64,000 nt of DNA from assembly GCF_001428565.1 (NCBI RefSeq), contig NZ_LMIA01000012.1:84641-148640 (forward strand), written 5' to 3'. Below, in pieces: positions 14,589 to 23,765 of this stretch (its first letter is position 1; the number at the start of each line of letters is the position of its first letter). Both the position numbers and the translations under genes were made by a program. This DNA is from Nocardioides sp. Root190. GTDB taxonomy: Bacteria > Actinomycetota > Actinomycetes > Propionibacteriales > Nocardioidaceae. The notes under the pieces were generated by a model. The model ran no database searches, was not told where the DNA came from, and saw nothing but the letters and a program-made list of their open reading frames with translations.

Positions 14589-16287
14589 GATCAGCCGGGC
14601 GGCGTACGCCGCGCTCTACGGCCCGACGGTCGGCGACCAGGTTCGCCTCGGCGACACGGACCTGTGGATCGAGGTCGAGCAGGACCTCGTCGTGGGCGGC
14701 GAGGAGGCGGTGTTCGGTGGTGGCAAGTCGATCCGCGAGTCCATGGCCCAGTCGACCCGGACCTCGGCCCAGGGAGCACTCGACACCGTCATCACCAACG
14801 CGCTGGTCCTCGACCACTGGGGCATCGTCCGCTGCGACGTCGGCATCCGGGCGGGTCGGATCGTCGCGCTCGGGCGCTCGGGGAACCCGGACGTCGCCGA
14901 CGGAGTCCACCCCGACCTGGTGATCGGGCCCGGCACCGACGTCGTCTCGGGCGAGGGCAGGATCCTCACCGCGGGCGCCATCGACGTCCACGTGCACCTG
15001 CTGTCCCGGTCCCAGCTGGTTGAAGCACTCGCGACCGGCATCACGACCGTCGGCGGTGGTGGGACCGGGCCCTCCGAGGGCTCGAAGGCCACGACCGTCA
15101 CACCGGGGCCGTGGCACCTCGCCGCGGTCCACCGCGCGCTCGACACCCTGCCGCTCAACGTCCTGCTGCTGGCCAAGGGCAACACCGTGAGCAGCGCGAG
15201 CCTCGCGGAGCAGGCGCTCGCCGGCGCAGCGGGGTTCAAGGTCCACGAGGACTGGGGCTCCACCCCGGCTGCGATCGACGCTGCCCTGCGCGCTGCGGAC
15301 GAGTTCGGCCTCCAGGTCGCCCTCCACTCCGACAGTCTCAACGAGGCGGGCTACGTCGAGTCGACGATCGGCGCCATCGCCGGACGCGGCATCCATGCCT
15401 TCCACGCGGAGGGCGCAGGTGGTGGGCACGCGCCCGACATCCTCAAGGTCGCCTCGCTGGCGAACGTCATCCCCGGCTCGACCAACCCGACGCTCCCGCA
15501 CACGGTCAACACGGTGGCCGAGCACCTCGACATGCTGATGGTCTGCCACCACCTCAACCCCCAGGTGCCCGAGGACCTGGCGTTCGCGGAGTCGCGGATC
15601 CGCGCGACGACGATCGCCGCCGAGGACCTGCTGCACGACATCGGCGCCCTGTCGATCACCTCCTCCGACGCCCAGGCCATGGGCCGCATCGGCGAGGTCG
15701 TGTGTCGCACCTGGCAGGTCGCCCACGTGATGAAGGCGAGGTATGGCCGCCACGGTGACCTGGCCGCGGGACCCGCGGACAACGCCCGGGCCCGCCGATA
15801 CATCGCGAAGTACACGATCAATCCCGCGATCGCCCACGGGATCGACCACGAGGTCGGCTCGGTCGAGCCGGGCAAGATGGCCGACCTCGTCCTGTGGGAC
15901 CCGCGGTTCTTCGGCATCCGGCCGGACGTGGTGATGAAGTCCGGAGCCCTCGTGTGGGGGGCGCTCGGGGACCCCAACGCCTCGATCCCGACGCCGCAGC
16001 CCGTGTTGATGAGGCCGACGCTGTACGACGACGGCAGCCCCTACGGAGTGAGCTTCGTGGCACCGGCTGCCCTCGCGGACGGCCTCGTCGATCGGCTCGG
16101 GCTGCGGCGACGACTGGCTGCCGTCCGGCCGACCAGGGAGCTCACCAAGGCGCACATGGTCAACAACGCCGCGCTCCCCCGCATCGACATCGATCCGGAG
16201 ACCTTCGCGATCGACGTCGACGGTGAACGCGTGCTGCCCTCGCCGGCTGAGGAGCTGCCGCTCGCGCAGCTGTACTCGATGTTCTAG
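14581..16287 (+). CDS. ureC: Urease subunit alpha (catalytic)
   Basis: 568 aa. Amidohydrolase fold with the bi-nickel centre. Ligands seen: His137 and His139 (DVHVHL), the lysine to be carbamylated, Lys220 (GFKVHEDWG), His249 (ALHSDSLNE), His275 (HAFHAEGAGGGHAPD) and an Asp near residue 363 (SSDAQAMGR). The flap carries MVCHHLNPQVPED with the catalytic histidine. All residues needed for activity appear intact. It hydrolyses urea taken up by UrtABCDE, giving ammonia for assimilation. Confidence 0.98.
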   Translation: MVEISRAAYAALYGPTVGDQVRLGDTDLWIEVEQDLVVGGEEAVFGGGKSIRESMAQSTRTSAQGALDTVITNALVLDHWGIVRCDVGIRAGRIVALGRSGNPDVADGVHPDLVIGPGTDVVSGEGRILTAGAIDVHVHLLSRSQLVEALATGITTVGGGGTGPSEGSKATTVTPGPWHLAAVHRALDTLPLNVLLLAKGNTVSSASLAEQALAGAAGFKVHEDWGSTPAAIDAALRAADEFGLQVALHSDSLNEAGYVESTIGAIAGRGIHAFHAEGAGGGHAPDILKVASLANVIPGSTNPTLPHTVNTVAEHLDMLMVCHHLNPQVPEDLAFAESRIRATTIAAEDLLHDIGALSITSSDAQAMGRIGEVVCRTWQVAHVMKARYGRHGDLAAGPADNARARRYIAKYTINPAIAHGIDHEVGSVEPGKMADLVLWDPRFFGIRPDVVMKSGALVWGALGDPNASIPTPQPVLMRPTLYDDGSPYGVSFVAPAALADGLVDRLGLRRRLAAVRPTRELTKAHMVNNAALPRIDIDPETFAIDVDGERVLPSPAEELPLAQLYSMF

Positions 16288-16968
16288 GTGGACTGCGTGC
16301 ACCCTGACCTGCTCCTCATGCTGCTGGCCGACGCCCGTCTGCCCGTGGCCGGACACACCCAGTCCGGTTCGCTCGAGCCTGCCGTCGTCCGCGGTCTGGG
16401 TGCGGCCGAGGTGCCGGCGTACCTCCGGCTGCGGCTGCGCACCGTCGTGACCGTCGACGCAGGCACCGCCGTCGTGGCACGCGCCCTCGTGGACAGCCAC
16501 GGCGCCGCTGCGGGCCTCGGAGTGCTCGACCGGGCCTGGGCCGCGCGGACGTCGAGCCCGGCCCTGCGCGACGCGGCACGGGGCCAGGGACGGGCACTGC
16601 TCCGGCTGACCGAGAGGTTGTGGCCGCAGGGGCCCGGAGCCACGGCACTCCGCGCTGTCGAGAGCCCTCCGAGAGCGGTCGTCCTCGGCGCCCTCGCGTG
16701 CGACCTCGGTCTGCCCGGCCCTGCGCTCGCGCGCCTGGTCGGGTACGACGACGTCCAGACCGTGTGCGCAGCGGCCCTCAAACTGGTGCCGCTCGACCCT
16801 GCCGTCGTGACCGGATGGGTACGCGACGCACTCCCCCGGATCGAGGAGATGGCGGAGTCCGTCGCCGGACTCAGCGAGCCCGACCAGGTCCCCGCGACCG
16901 GGGCCCCCCAGATCGAGGTGTGGGCACAGGCCCACGCCCACACCACCCGGAGGTTGTTCCGTGCCTGA
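16288..16968 (+). CDS. ureF: Urease accessory protein UreF
   Basis: 226 aa, GTG start immediately after the ureC stop. Weakly conserved as usual for UreF, but recognisable: LLLMLLADARLPVAGHTQSG at the N-terminus, LGVLDRAWAARTSSPALRDA and QGRALLRLTERLW. UreF is all-helical and acts in the UreD-F-G complex as a fidelity factor for nickel loading of urease. It overlaps ureG by 8 bp. Confidence 0.88.
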   Translation: MDCVHPDLLLMLLADARLPVAGHTQSGSLEPAVVRGLGAAEVPAYLRLRLRTVVTVDAGTAVVARALVDSHGAAAGLGVLDRAWAARTSSPALRDAARGQGRALLRLTERLWPQGPGATALRAVESPPRAVVLGALACDLGLPGPALARLVGYDDVQTVCAAALKLVPLDPAVVTGWVRDALPRIEEMAESVAGLSEPDQVPATGAPQIEVWAQAHAHTTRRLFRA

Positions 16969-17701
16969 CCACGCTGACCCGGTTGACCCCACCCGACGCC
17001 GCCCCCTGCGGCTCGGCATCTGCGGCCCGGTGGGCACCGGGAAGAGCTCGCTGATCGCCCTGCTGTGTCGCGAGCTGGCCGGCTCCCTCGAGCTCGCCGT
17101 CGTCACCAACGACATCTACACCGACGAGGACGCGCGATTCCTTCGATCCGCCGGCGTGCTCGAGGTCGACCGGATCAGGGCGGTGGAGACCGGTGCCTGT
17201 CCGCACACCGCCATCCGCGACGACATCACCGCCAACCTGATGGCCGCCGAGGAGCTCGAGGGGACCTATCCGTTCCTCGACGTCGTGATGATCGAGTCGG
17301 GCGGCGACAACCTCACCGCGACCTTCTCCCCCGCCCTCGTCGACGCCCAGGTCTTCGTGCTGGACGTCGCCGGCGGTGGCGACGTCGCCCGCAAGGGTGG
17401 CCCGGGGATCGAGCGCGCAGACCTGCTCGTCGTCAACAAGACCGACCTCGCGCCGTACGTCGGGGTCGACGTGGTCCAGATGCTCGCGGATGCCCGGTCG
17501 GCACGGGACGAACGGCCGGTGGTGGGCCTGTCCCGCACGGATCGCGACAGCATCGACCAGCTGACGGCCTGGCTCGCCGACGTCCTCGCGACCCATCGTG
17601 CCGGCACGCTCGTTCCCGTGGACCCGGGGCCGATGGCAGCCCACGGCGACGGCGTGGGACACGGACACGGGCACGGACATGCCGGTGCTCACCAGCACTG
17701 A
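16961..17701 (+). CDS. ureG: Urease accessory GTPase UreG with C-terminal His-rich tail
   Basis: 246 aa. SIMIBI GTPase: P-loop GICGPVGTGKSSLIALLC (about residues 20-37), VVTNDIYTDEDARFL, the nickel-related GACPHTAIRDD (Cys-Pro-His), IESGGDNLTATFSPALVD and NKTDLAPYVG. It delivers nickel to apo-urease using GTP. The last 20 or so residues are histidine-rich (HGDGVGHGHGHGHAGAHQH). Such tails usually sit at the N-terminus of UreG or on UreE; here the tail is C-terminal and no ureE is present. It overlaps ureD by 23 bp. Confidence 0.95.
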   Translation: MPDHADPVDPTRRRPLRLGICGPVGTGKSSLIALLCRELAGSLELAVVTNDIYTDEDARFLRSAGVLEVDRIRAVETGACPHTAIRDDITANLMAAEELEGTYPFLDVVMIESGGDNLTATFSPALVDAQVFVLDVAGGGDVARKGGPGIERADLLVVNKTDLAPYVGVDVVQMLADARSARDERPVVGLSRTDRDSIDQLTAWLADVLATHRAGTLVPVDPGPMAAHGDGVGHGHGHGHAGAHQH

Positions 17702-18443
17702 GCGCTGGTCCCGCACCCGGCTCCGGGTGCAGCGGGGATCCGGGGGTTCGCCGACCGTCGTCCGGTCGGTGGTCTCGGCCTCGGACACGGCCGCTCCCTC
17801 GCTCCGGCCGATGCTGATGGACCGGCGCCGCGACCATGCCCGGGTCTGCCTGGTCCCGGAGGGTGCCCTGCTGCTCGCGGGGGACGGCGTGGAGATGGAC
17901 ATCGAGGTCGGCGACGGAGCGCGCCTGGACCTGGTGGAACCGGGCGGCACCGTCGCCTTCGACATGCGGGGAGCGGCGGCTCGGTGGTCGGTGCGCATCA
18001 CGCTCGGCCGCGATGCCTGCCTCACCTGGGCCGGCGAACCCTTCGTCGTCGCCGCCGGCGCCGACGTGCAGCGCGACACCGTGATCCGGCTCGGGGCCGG
18101 TGCCCGCCTGGCGTTGCGGGAGACACTGGTGCTCGGCCGCTTCGGCGAGGTGCCGGGCCGGGTCCGGCTCACGACCACGGTCCTGGACGACGAGGGTCCT
18201 CTCCTCGTCGAGGACCTGCCGCTCGACGCATCGAGCGCAGCAGGCCTCCTCGGGGGCCATCGCGTGATGGCATCGGTGCTCTGCCTGGGCCCGGATCCGG
18301 TTTCTGTGGCCGACGACCAAGATCCGGACCGTTACGACCTGCACGCCGGTGGGACGCTCTGGCGTCGTCTCGGTGCGGAGGTCCACACCAGCGGCCTCGG
18401 GCCCGCCTGGCTGACGTCGCTGACCCGAGTGGTCGGGCTCTAG
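17679..18443 (+). CDS. ureD: Urease accessory protein UreD (UreH)
   Basis: 254 aa from ATG 17679, which lies inside the end of ureG; GTG 17685 is an alternative. The family blocks LVPEGALLLAGDGVEMDIEV and LGAGARLALRETLVLGRFGE are visible; the latter matches the (G)RxGE region of UreD. UreD binds apo-urease and forms the nickel tunnel to UreF-G. Divergent in sequence but expected by position. Its last 4 bp overlap the end of the convergent AmiC-like gene. Confidence 0.88.
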   Translation: MPVLTSTERWSRTRLRVQRGSGGSPTVVRSVVSASDTAAPSLRPMLMDRRRDHARVCLVPEGALLLAGDGVEMDIEVGDGARLDLVEPGGTVAFDMRGAAARWSVRITLGRDACLTWAGEPFVVAAGADVQRDTVIRLGAGARLALRETLVLGRFGEVPGRVRLTTTVLDDEGPLLVEDLPLDASSAAGLLGGHRVMASVLCLGPDPVSVADDQDPDRYDLHAGGTLWRRLGAEVHTSGLGPAWLTSLTRVVGL

Positions 18444-19516
18444 TGGGCCCGCGCGATCTGCTGCTCGATCCGGAACTCCAGCCCGTCGGCTGCCGCCAGG
18501 TAGACGTCCTGGTCGAGCAGGTTGCCGTCCAGGCGCATGAGACCGCGGGGGCTCGAGTAGAAGTGGCCGGACTCGAGGGCACCCACGGCTCCGACCGACA
18601 GCGAGCCGCACACCTCGCCGACCCGCGCGAGGAAGAACAGCGCCTCGTAGCAGGACTCCCCCACCGCATTGAGCGCCGGCGCCCAGCGGCCCCACCGGGC
18701 GTAGTACGCCCGGGCCAGCTCGGTGCTCTCGGCCGTGCCGAGGACGTCGAAGTACGCCGCGGCGGCGTACAGGCCGTCGTGGGCGCCGGCCCCGCCGGCC
18801 AGGAGGGTGTTCTCCTCCACGGCCGGACTCAGTCGCGGAAGGTCGGCGGACAGTCCCGATCGGCCGAACTGCCGGTTGAAGTGGACCGCGTCCTGGCCCA
18901 TCAGCAGCATGATCACGCCGTCGATCGGCTGGCGGGCCAGGTCGGAGAGAACGCTGGAGAAGTCGCTCGTGCCGAGCGGCACGTAGGTCTCGCTGACGAC
19001 CTCGGACGCGGTGTCCTCGAGCGCGAGACGGGCGGTCGTGCCGGTGACCCGGGGGAAGACGTAGTCGTTGCCGACGATCGCCCATCGGCCGACGCCGAGC
19101 TCCTCGCGCATCCAGTGCGCCGCGGGCAGGAGCTGGTTGATGGGTCGCTCCCCGAGCATGAAGACACCCGGCGTCGCGTCACTGCCCTCGTGCATGGCGG
19201 CGTAGGCGTAGACGACCCGACCACCGACCCGTCTCGTGATCGCCTGGCGTACGGCGGAGATGTGCCAGCCCGCCACGGCCTGGACCCGGCCCGATTCGAC
19301 CAGTCCGCCGACCTCGTCGGCCACCAGCCCGGGGTCGCGCCCGGCGTCGACGACGACCAGCTCCACCTGCTTGCCGGCGATGCCCCGGCCGGCGTTGAGC
19401 TGCTCCACCGCCAGCTCCCCGCAGGCGAGGCAGGACGGTCCGTAGAGCCCCGTCGTTCCCTGGAGGGGGACGACGAAGGCGACGGACAGGACCTCGTCGC
19501 TACGGGTGCGGGGCAC
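18440..19516 (-). CDS. AmiC/UrtA-like substrate-binding protein without signal peptide
   Basis: 358 aa, GTG start. Type-5 periplasmic-binding fold (LSVAFVVPLQGTTGLYGPSC, GWHISAVRQAITRR, MLGERPINQLLPAAHWM, AIVGNDYVFPRVTGTTAR, YVPLGTSDFSSVLSDL), the same family as UrtA and FmdD. It starts MPRTRSDEVLSVAFVV with no signal peptide or lipobox, so it should stay in the cytoplasm. That is the situation of Pseudomonas AmiC, an amide sensor that controls the antiterminator AmiR. A cytosolic urea or amide sensor is likely, but no ANTAR protein is in the window; a MarR regulator diverges from it. Confidence 0.75.
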   Translation of the reverse strand: MPRTRSDEVLSVAFVVPLQGTTGLYGPSCLACGELAVEQLNAGRGIAGKQVELVVVDAGRDPGLVADEVGGLVESGRVQAVAGWHISAVRQAITRRVGGRVVYAYAAMHEGSDATPGVFMLGERPINQLLPAAHWMREELGVGRWAIVGNDYVFPRVTGTTARLALEDTASEVVSETYVPLGTSDFSSVLSDLARQPIDGVIMLLMGQDAVHFNRQFGRSGLSADLPRLSPAVEENTLLAGGAGAHDGLYAAAAYFDVLGTAESTELARAYYARWGRWAPALNAVGESCYEALFFLARVGEVCGSLSVGAVGALESGHFYSSPRGLMRLDGNLLDQDVYLAAADGLEFRIEQQIARAH

Positions 19517-19670
19517 GGGACCTCTGCGCGGGCGTCGGCCGGCGGTGCCGGCGACATTGCGGGCGACGAATCAACCGGAATCTTTCGTGGTTCCGCCTAG
19601 GATAGGCCCGACGCCGCGGCGTGGCAGCGTCGTTCACGCGATTGTGACGAATCCGACCGGGGGGACCGCC
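19517..19670. promoter_or_regulatory. Divergent promoter region of the AmiC-like and MarR genes
   Basis: 154 bp between two divergent starts. It contains an interrupted inverted repeat CGGAA...TTCCG (in cggaatctttcgtggttccg) and, about 60 bp on, TCGTTCAC-N6-GTGACGA, an imperfect dyad of the size MarR dimers bind. Either could be an operator; I cannot choose. Confidence 0.35.
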
Positions 19671-20033
19671 GTGACCCACAGTCTGGCCGTGCAGGTCCGC
19701 CAGGTCGAGGCGCTGTTGCGCCGGGCCCTCCAGCCGATCCTCGCCGAGCACGACCTGGCCATGGACCACTGGCGGATCGTCGCCGTGATCGCCGCCGCAC
19801 CCGGCCTCGGCATGAACGAGGTCGCCACGACGGCGGTCGTGCCGGCCGCCAGCCTGACGCGGCACATGGACCGGCTCGTCGAGCGCGGCCTCGTCGTGCG
19901 CCGCATCGACACCGAGGACAAGCGCCGTGCCGTGGTCGCCCTGTCCGCCCGGGGCCAGGCCTACGCCGAGCGGTTGCGTGCGGCCGAGCAGTCCCTTCCG
20001 ACGCCGGCCGTGACCGGCCTGCCCGTCAGCTGA
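19671..20033 (+). CDS. MarR family transcriptional regulator
   Basis: 120 aa from GTG 19671, with GGGGGA 5-10 nt upstream; GTG 19644 in frame is the alternative. Winged-helix body: DHWRIVAVIAAAPGLGMNEV, AASLTRHMDRLVERGLVVRR and the wing IDTEDKRRAVVALSARG. It is short for a MarR protein, with reduced N- and C-terminal dimerisation helices. Its position next to the AmiC-like sensor and the urea operon suggests control of urea or amide use. Confidence 0.8.
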   Translation: MTHSLAVQVRQVEALLRRALQPILAEHDLAMDHWRIVAVIAAAPGLGMNEVATTAVVPAASLTRHMDRLVERGLVVRRIDTEDKRRAVVALSARGQAYAERLRAAEQSLPTPAVTGLPVS

Positions 20034-20062
20034 TCCAGTCAGCTGATCCGGCAGCTGATCCG
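20025..20062 (+). repeat. Three short tandem repeats at the marR stop
   Basis: GTCAGCTGATCCA (20025-20037), GTCAGCTGATCCG (20038-20050) and GCAGCTGATCCG (20051-20062). The first unit contains the MarR stop codon (TGA 20031-20033). It fills the gap before the convergent helY gene. Confidence 0.6.
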
Positions 20063-20064
20063 GC

Positions 20065-22860
20065 TCAGACGCTCGCGACGATGCCGCGGCGCAACAGCCT
20101 GACCAGCTCGCGGGCCGTGTCCCGCACGGGCGTGCCGGCAGCTGCATCAGCGATCTGACCGGCGAAGTCGATCAGCTGCTTCATCTGGCGCACGAAGTCC
20201 CCCGCCGTCTGGTCGTTGCGGGTGATCACCTCGTCGAGGTCCTGACCTCCGGCCCAGCGGTAGGCGGTCCAGGCGAACCCTCCGTCGGGTCGCCGGAGGA
20301 AGTCGAGCCGGTGACCGCGCTCGAGGGTGTCCAGCTCGCCCCAGAGTCGCGTCATCGCCTCGATCGTGTCCTGGATGGGACCGGGCGGGACGTTGGCGGG
20401 TCCGTCCTCGGGTCGACGCGCCTCGTAGACCAGGGCCGACAGCACAGCTCCCAGCTGCTGGGCGTTGAGGCCGTCCCACAGCCCTGCGCGCAGCGACTCG
20501 GCAGCGACCAGGTCGAGGTCGGAGTAGATCCGCATCAGCCGGCGGCCGCGCTCGGTCACCTCGTCGTCGACGAGGTACTCCAGTGCGTGGAGCACCTCGC
20601 AGACCCGGTCGAAGGTGCGCGCCACGGTGTTGGTGCGGCGCTCGATGCGCTGCGCGAGGACCTGCGCGTCCTTCTCCAGCTTGCCGTACCGCTCTGCCCA
20701 CCGTGAGTGGTCCTCGCGATCCGAGCACCCGTGGCAGGGGTGGTTCTTGATCTGCGCGCGGAGGTCGGCGATCTGCGCGGCGACGCCGGCGTCGACGGGC
20801 CCCCGCTCCGACTTCGGGCGGGTCACCGACAACGGCAGACCGCGGATCGCCTCGCGCAGGGCCTGGGCGATGTCCTTGCGCTGGTGCGGGTTGCGGGCAT
20901 CGACCCGCTTGGGGAGCTTGATCCTCGCGACGGGTTCGACCGGCGTCGGGAAGTCCATCATCGCCAGGCGGCGACCCTGGCGCTCTGCGGTGATCACCAG
21001 CGGCCGGTGGCCGTGCTCGGACAGGCCCGGGTCGACGACGACGGCCGGACCGGCGAACTTGCCGACCGGCACCACGACGATGTCGCCGGGAACGAGCTTC
21101 TCGAGCGATGCGGACGCCTCGTCGCGGCGGTCCTGACGGCGCACCTTGCTGGACGCCTTCTCCAGCTCCGAGACCTGGCGGCGCAGCCCGGCGTACTCCA
21201 TGAAGTCGCCGAGGTGGCACTGGGCGGACTCGGCGTAGCCCTCGAGCGCGTCCTCTGCCTTGCGCAGCTGTCGGGCGAGGCCGACGACGGCGCGGTCGGC
21301 CTGGAACTGGGCGAACGACTGCTCCAGCAGCTCCCGGGCGCGGTGGCGTCCGAAGGAGTGCACGAGGTTGACCGCCATGTTGTACGACGGCCGGAAGGAC
21401 GAGCGGAGCGGATAGGTCCGGGTGGAGGCGAGGCCGGCGAGCTCGCGAGGGTTCATGCCAGGTTGCCACAGCACGACCGCGTGGCCCTCGATGTCCAGAC
21501 CGCGGCGACCGGCGCGGCCGGTGAGCTGGGTGTACTCCCCCGGCGTGATGTCCGCGTGCGTCTCGCCGTTCCACTTCGACAGCTTCTCCAGCACGACGGT
21601 GCGGGCGGGCATGTTGATGCCGAGGGCAAGCGTCTCGGTGGCGAAGACCATCTTCACCAGGCCGCGGAGGTAGAGCTCCTCCACGCACGACTTGAAGGCG
21701 GGCAGCATCCCGGCGTGGTGGGCGGCGACGCCGCGCGAGGCAGCGTCGAGGAAGTCGTGGTAGCCCAGCACCTGGAGGTCGTCGGGCGGGAGACCACCCA
21801 GGGCGTGCTCGACGTACTCGATGGCCTCGTCGCGCTCCTGGGCCGTGGTGAGCCGCAGGTTGGCGTCGAGGCACTGCTGGACGGCCGCGTCGCACCCGGC
21901 CCGACTGAAGATGAAGTCGATGGCCGGCAGGAGGTTCTCCCGCTCCAGGCGATCGATCACATCGAGGCGGCCCGGGATCCAGATCCGGCGCCCGCTGCCC
22001 ATGTTGCGGCTGCCCGCTCCGCCCTGCTGGCCGCGGGCTCCCTTGGGGGTACGACGGTCCTTGAGCCGGCTGGATGCCCAGTCGTCGCGGGCGAGCTTCA
22101 TCAGCTCCTCGTTGACCGGGGCTCCCTCACGCACGAAACCGGCCGCGGCATCCACGTCGGAGGAGGCGAACAGGTCATGCAGGCGTCGACCGGCCACGAC
22201 GTGCTGGAAGAGCGGGACCGGGCGCCGCTCGGCGACGATGGTCCGGGTCGACCCGCGCACGGTCTCCAGCCACTCACCGAACTCCTCGGCGTTGGAGACC
22301 GTCGCGGACAGCGAGATCACCGACACCGACTCCGGGAGGTGGATGATGACCTCCTCCCAGACCGCTCCGCGGGAACGGTCGGCGAGGTAGTGCACCTCGT
22401 CCATCACCACGAACCCGAGCCCGGTCAGGGTGCGGGAGCGGGCGTAGAGCATGTTGCGGAGCACCTCGGTCGTCATCACGACGACCGGCGCCTCACCGTT
22501 GATCGAGGTGTCGCCGGTCAGCAGGCCGACCCGGTCGGCGCCGTAGCGTGCGACGAGGTCGTTGTACTTCTGGTTCGACAGCGCCTTGATCGGGGTCGTG
22601 TAGAAGCACTTGCGGTCCGTCTCGAGCGCGAGATGGACGGCGAACTCCCCCACGACGGTCTTGCCGGCACCGGTCGGAGCGGCGACCAGGACGCCGTCAC
22701 CCTCCTCGACCGCCTTGCAGCCCTCGATCTGGAACTCGTCCAGCGGGAACGGGAAGCTGCCCGCGAAGTCGCGGAAGACGGGGTGGCCCTTGTCGCGACG
22801 GTAGGCGGCGTAGCGCTCCGAGGCGGAGGGCTCGTCGGTGCGGTCCTCGGCGTTGCTCAT
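20065..22860 (-). CDS. helY: DEAD/DEAH-box RNA helicase HelY (Ski2/Mtr4-like)
   Basis: 931 aa from ATG 22860; a frame continuing to 23274 is antisense within the next gene. Superfamily 2 helicase motifs: Walker A APTGAGKT (residues 61-68), TTPIKALSNQKYNDL, DEVH box FVVMDEVHYLADRSRGAVWE, motif III LSATVSN, FSRAGCD, and the late AVVLWQPGMNPREL/LTGRAGRRGLDIEG (motif VI). A C-terminal DSHCT-type region has CHGCSDREDHSRWAERY and ends RLLRRGIVASV. The family processes or degrades structured RNA; the mycobacterial homologue is Rv2092c. Start overlaps the preceding gene's stop (ATGA). Confidence 0.93.
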   Translation of the reverse strand: MSNAEDRTDEPSASERYAAYRRDKGHPVFRDFAGSFPFPLDEFQIEGCKAVEEGDGVLVAAPTGAGKTVVGEFAVHLALETDRKCFYTTPIKALSNQKYNDLVARYGADRVGLLTGDTSINGEAPVVVMTTEVLRNMLYARSRTLTGLGFVVMDEVHYLADRSRGAVWEEVIIHLPESVSVISLSATVSNAEEFGEWLETVRGSTRTIVAERRPVPLFQHVVAGRRLHDLFASSDVDAAAGFVREGAPVNEELMKLARDDWASSRLKDRRTPKGARGQQGGAGSRNMGSGRRIWIPGRLDVIDRLERENLLPAIDFIFSRAGCDAAVQQCLDANLRLTTAQERDEAIEYVEHALGGLPPDDLQVLGYHDFLDAASRGVAAHHAGMLPAFKSCVEELYLRGLVKMVFATETLALGINMPARTVVLEKLSKWNGETHADITPGEYTQLTGRAGRRGLDIEGHAVVLWQPGMNPRELAGLASTRTYPLRSSFRPSYNMAVNLVHSFGRHRARELLEQSFAQFQADRAVVGLARQLRKAEDALEGYAESAQCHLGDFMEYAGLRRQVSELEKASSKVRRQDRRDEASASLEKLVPGDIVVVPVGKFAGPAVVVDPGLSEHGHRPLVITAERQGRRLAMMDFPTPVEPVARIKLPKRVDARNPHQRKDIAQALREAIRGLPLSVTRPKSERGPVDAGVAAQIADLRAQIKNHPCHGCSDREDHSRWAERYGKLEKDAQVLAQRIERRTNTVARTFDRVCEVLHALEYLVDDEVTERGRRLMRIYSDLDLVAAESLRAGLWDGLNAQQLGAVLSALVYEARRPEDGPANVPPGPIQDTIEAMTRLWGELDTLERGHRLDFLRRPDGGFAWTAYRWAGGQDLDEVITRNDQTAGDFVRQMKQLIDFAGQIADAAAGTPVRDTARELVRLLRRGIVASV

Positions 22861-23726
22861 GCGCGCACCCGGGCCGCGCTCGGCACGCACTCGACGGTCA
22901 GCGGCAGGGCGCCGAAGCGCTCGCCGTCGGCGTAGCCGACGATGCCGGCGCAGGCGATGCTCACCCGGCGTACCCGGTGGCGTTCGAACTGCGGGTGCTC
23001 GACGTGGCGTCCGTCGAAGATCTTGGGGAAGGTGCGCACGAGTTCCACCCGACTGACCGGCTTGATGAGTACGACGTCGAGCAGCCCGTCGTCGAGCTCG
23101 GCGCCGTGAGCGATGCGCATGCCGCCGCCGAAGGACGGACCGTTGCCGACGGCGACCAGCATCGCGTCGACCTGGCGCTCCTCGCCGTCGAGCTCCAGCG
23201 TGTAGTGCAGGGGCTTGAACGTGCGCAGCTCGGCGAGGGTCGCGATGCTGTAGCGCATCTGTCCCTTCGGCCACCGCATCCGGTTGGCCCGTTCGTTGAC
23301 GACGGCGTCGAACCCCGCAGCGAGGACGCTGCCGAAGTACCGGTCGCCGATGCGTGCCAGATCGATGGTGTGGGTGCTCCCGTTGATGATCTGCGACGCG
23401 GCAGCGCTGGCGTCGCCGAGCGGGATGTCGAAGGAGCGGGCGAGGTCGTTGCCCGTGCCGGCCGGGAGGATCCCGAGGGGTACGTCGGTCCCCGCGACGG
23501 CCTGGAGCGCGATGTTGACCATTCCGTCGCCACCGCAGACGACCAGGACGTCGGGCTTCTCCGCGACCGCGACCCGGGCGAGATCGAGAGCGTCCCCGGC
23601 GTCACGGCTGGAGAGTGCCGTGGTGCGCCAACCGGCCCCGTGGAAGCGCGGAAGCGCCTCGTCACGGATCTGCGCGGCACGCCCCTTGCCCGAGGTCGGG
23701 TTGGTCAGGACGACGGCTCGGGGCAC
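22857..23726 (-). CDS. Diacylglycerol kinase family lipid kinase
   Basis: 289 aa from GTG 23726. Begins VPRAVVLTNPTSGKGRA, the usual N-terminus of DgkB/YegS-type kinases, then VVCGGDGMVNIALQAV (GGDG nucleotide motif), LGILPAGTGNDLARSFDIP and a C-terminal beta domain. It should phosphorylate diacylglycerol or a related lipid with ATP. An upstream GTG at 23765, directly after the tatC stop, would add 13 residues, but a -10 box (TAATCT, 23739-23734) lies 7 nt before 23726. Coupled to helY by a 4-bp overlap. Confidence 0.88.
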   Translation of the reverse strand: MPRAVVLTNPTSGKGRAAQIRDEALPRFHGAGWRTTALSSRDAGDALDLARVAVAEKPDVLVVCGGDGMVNIALQAVAGTDVPLGILPAGTGNDLARSFDIPLGDASAAASQIINGSTHTIDLARIGDRYFGSVLAAGFDAVVNERANRMRWPKGQMRYSIATLAELRTFKPLHYTLELDGEERQVDAMLVAVGNGPSFGGGMRIAHGAELDDGLLDVVLIKPVSRVELVRTFPKIFDGRHVEHPQFERHRVRRVSIACAGIVGYADGERFGALPLTVECVPSAARVRA

Positions 23727-23765
23727 AGGGTGAAGATTAGAGGACGGCCCGTGGCGACCCGCCAC

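Noticed and set aside
22861..23274. A 138-residue N-terminal extension of HelY
   Set aside because: It is antisense-frame sequence inside the diacylglycerol-kinase-like gene, is arginine-rich without domain features, and the ATG at 22860 overlaps that gene's stop in the usual ATGA manner.
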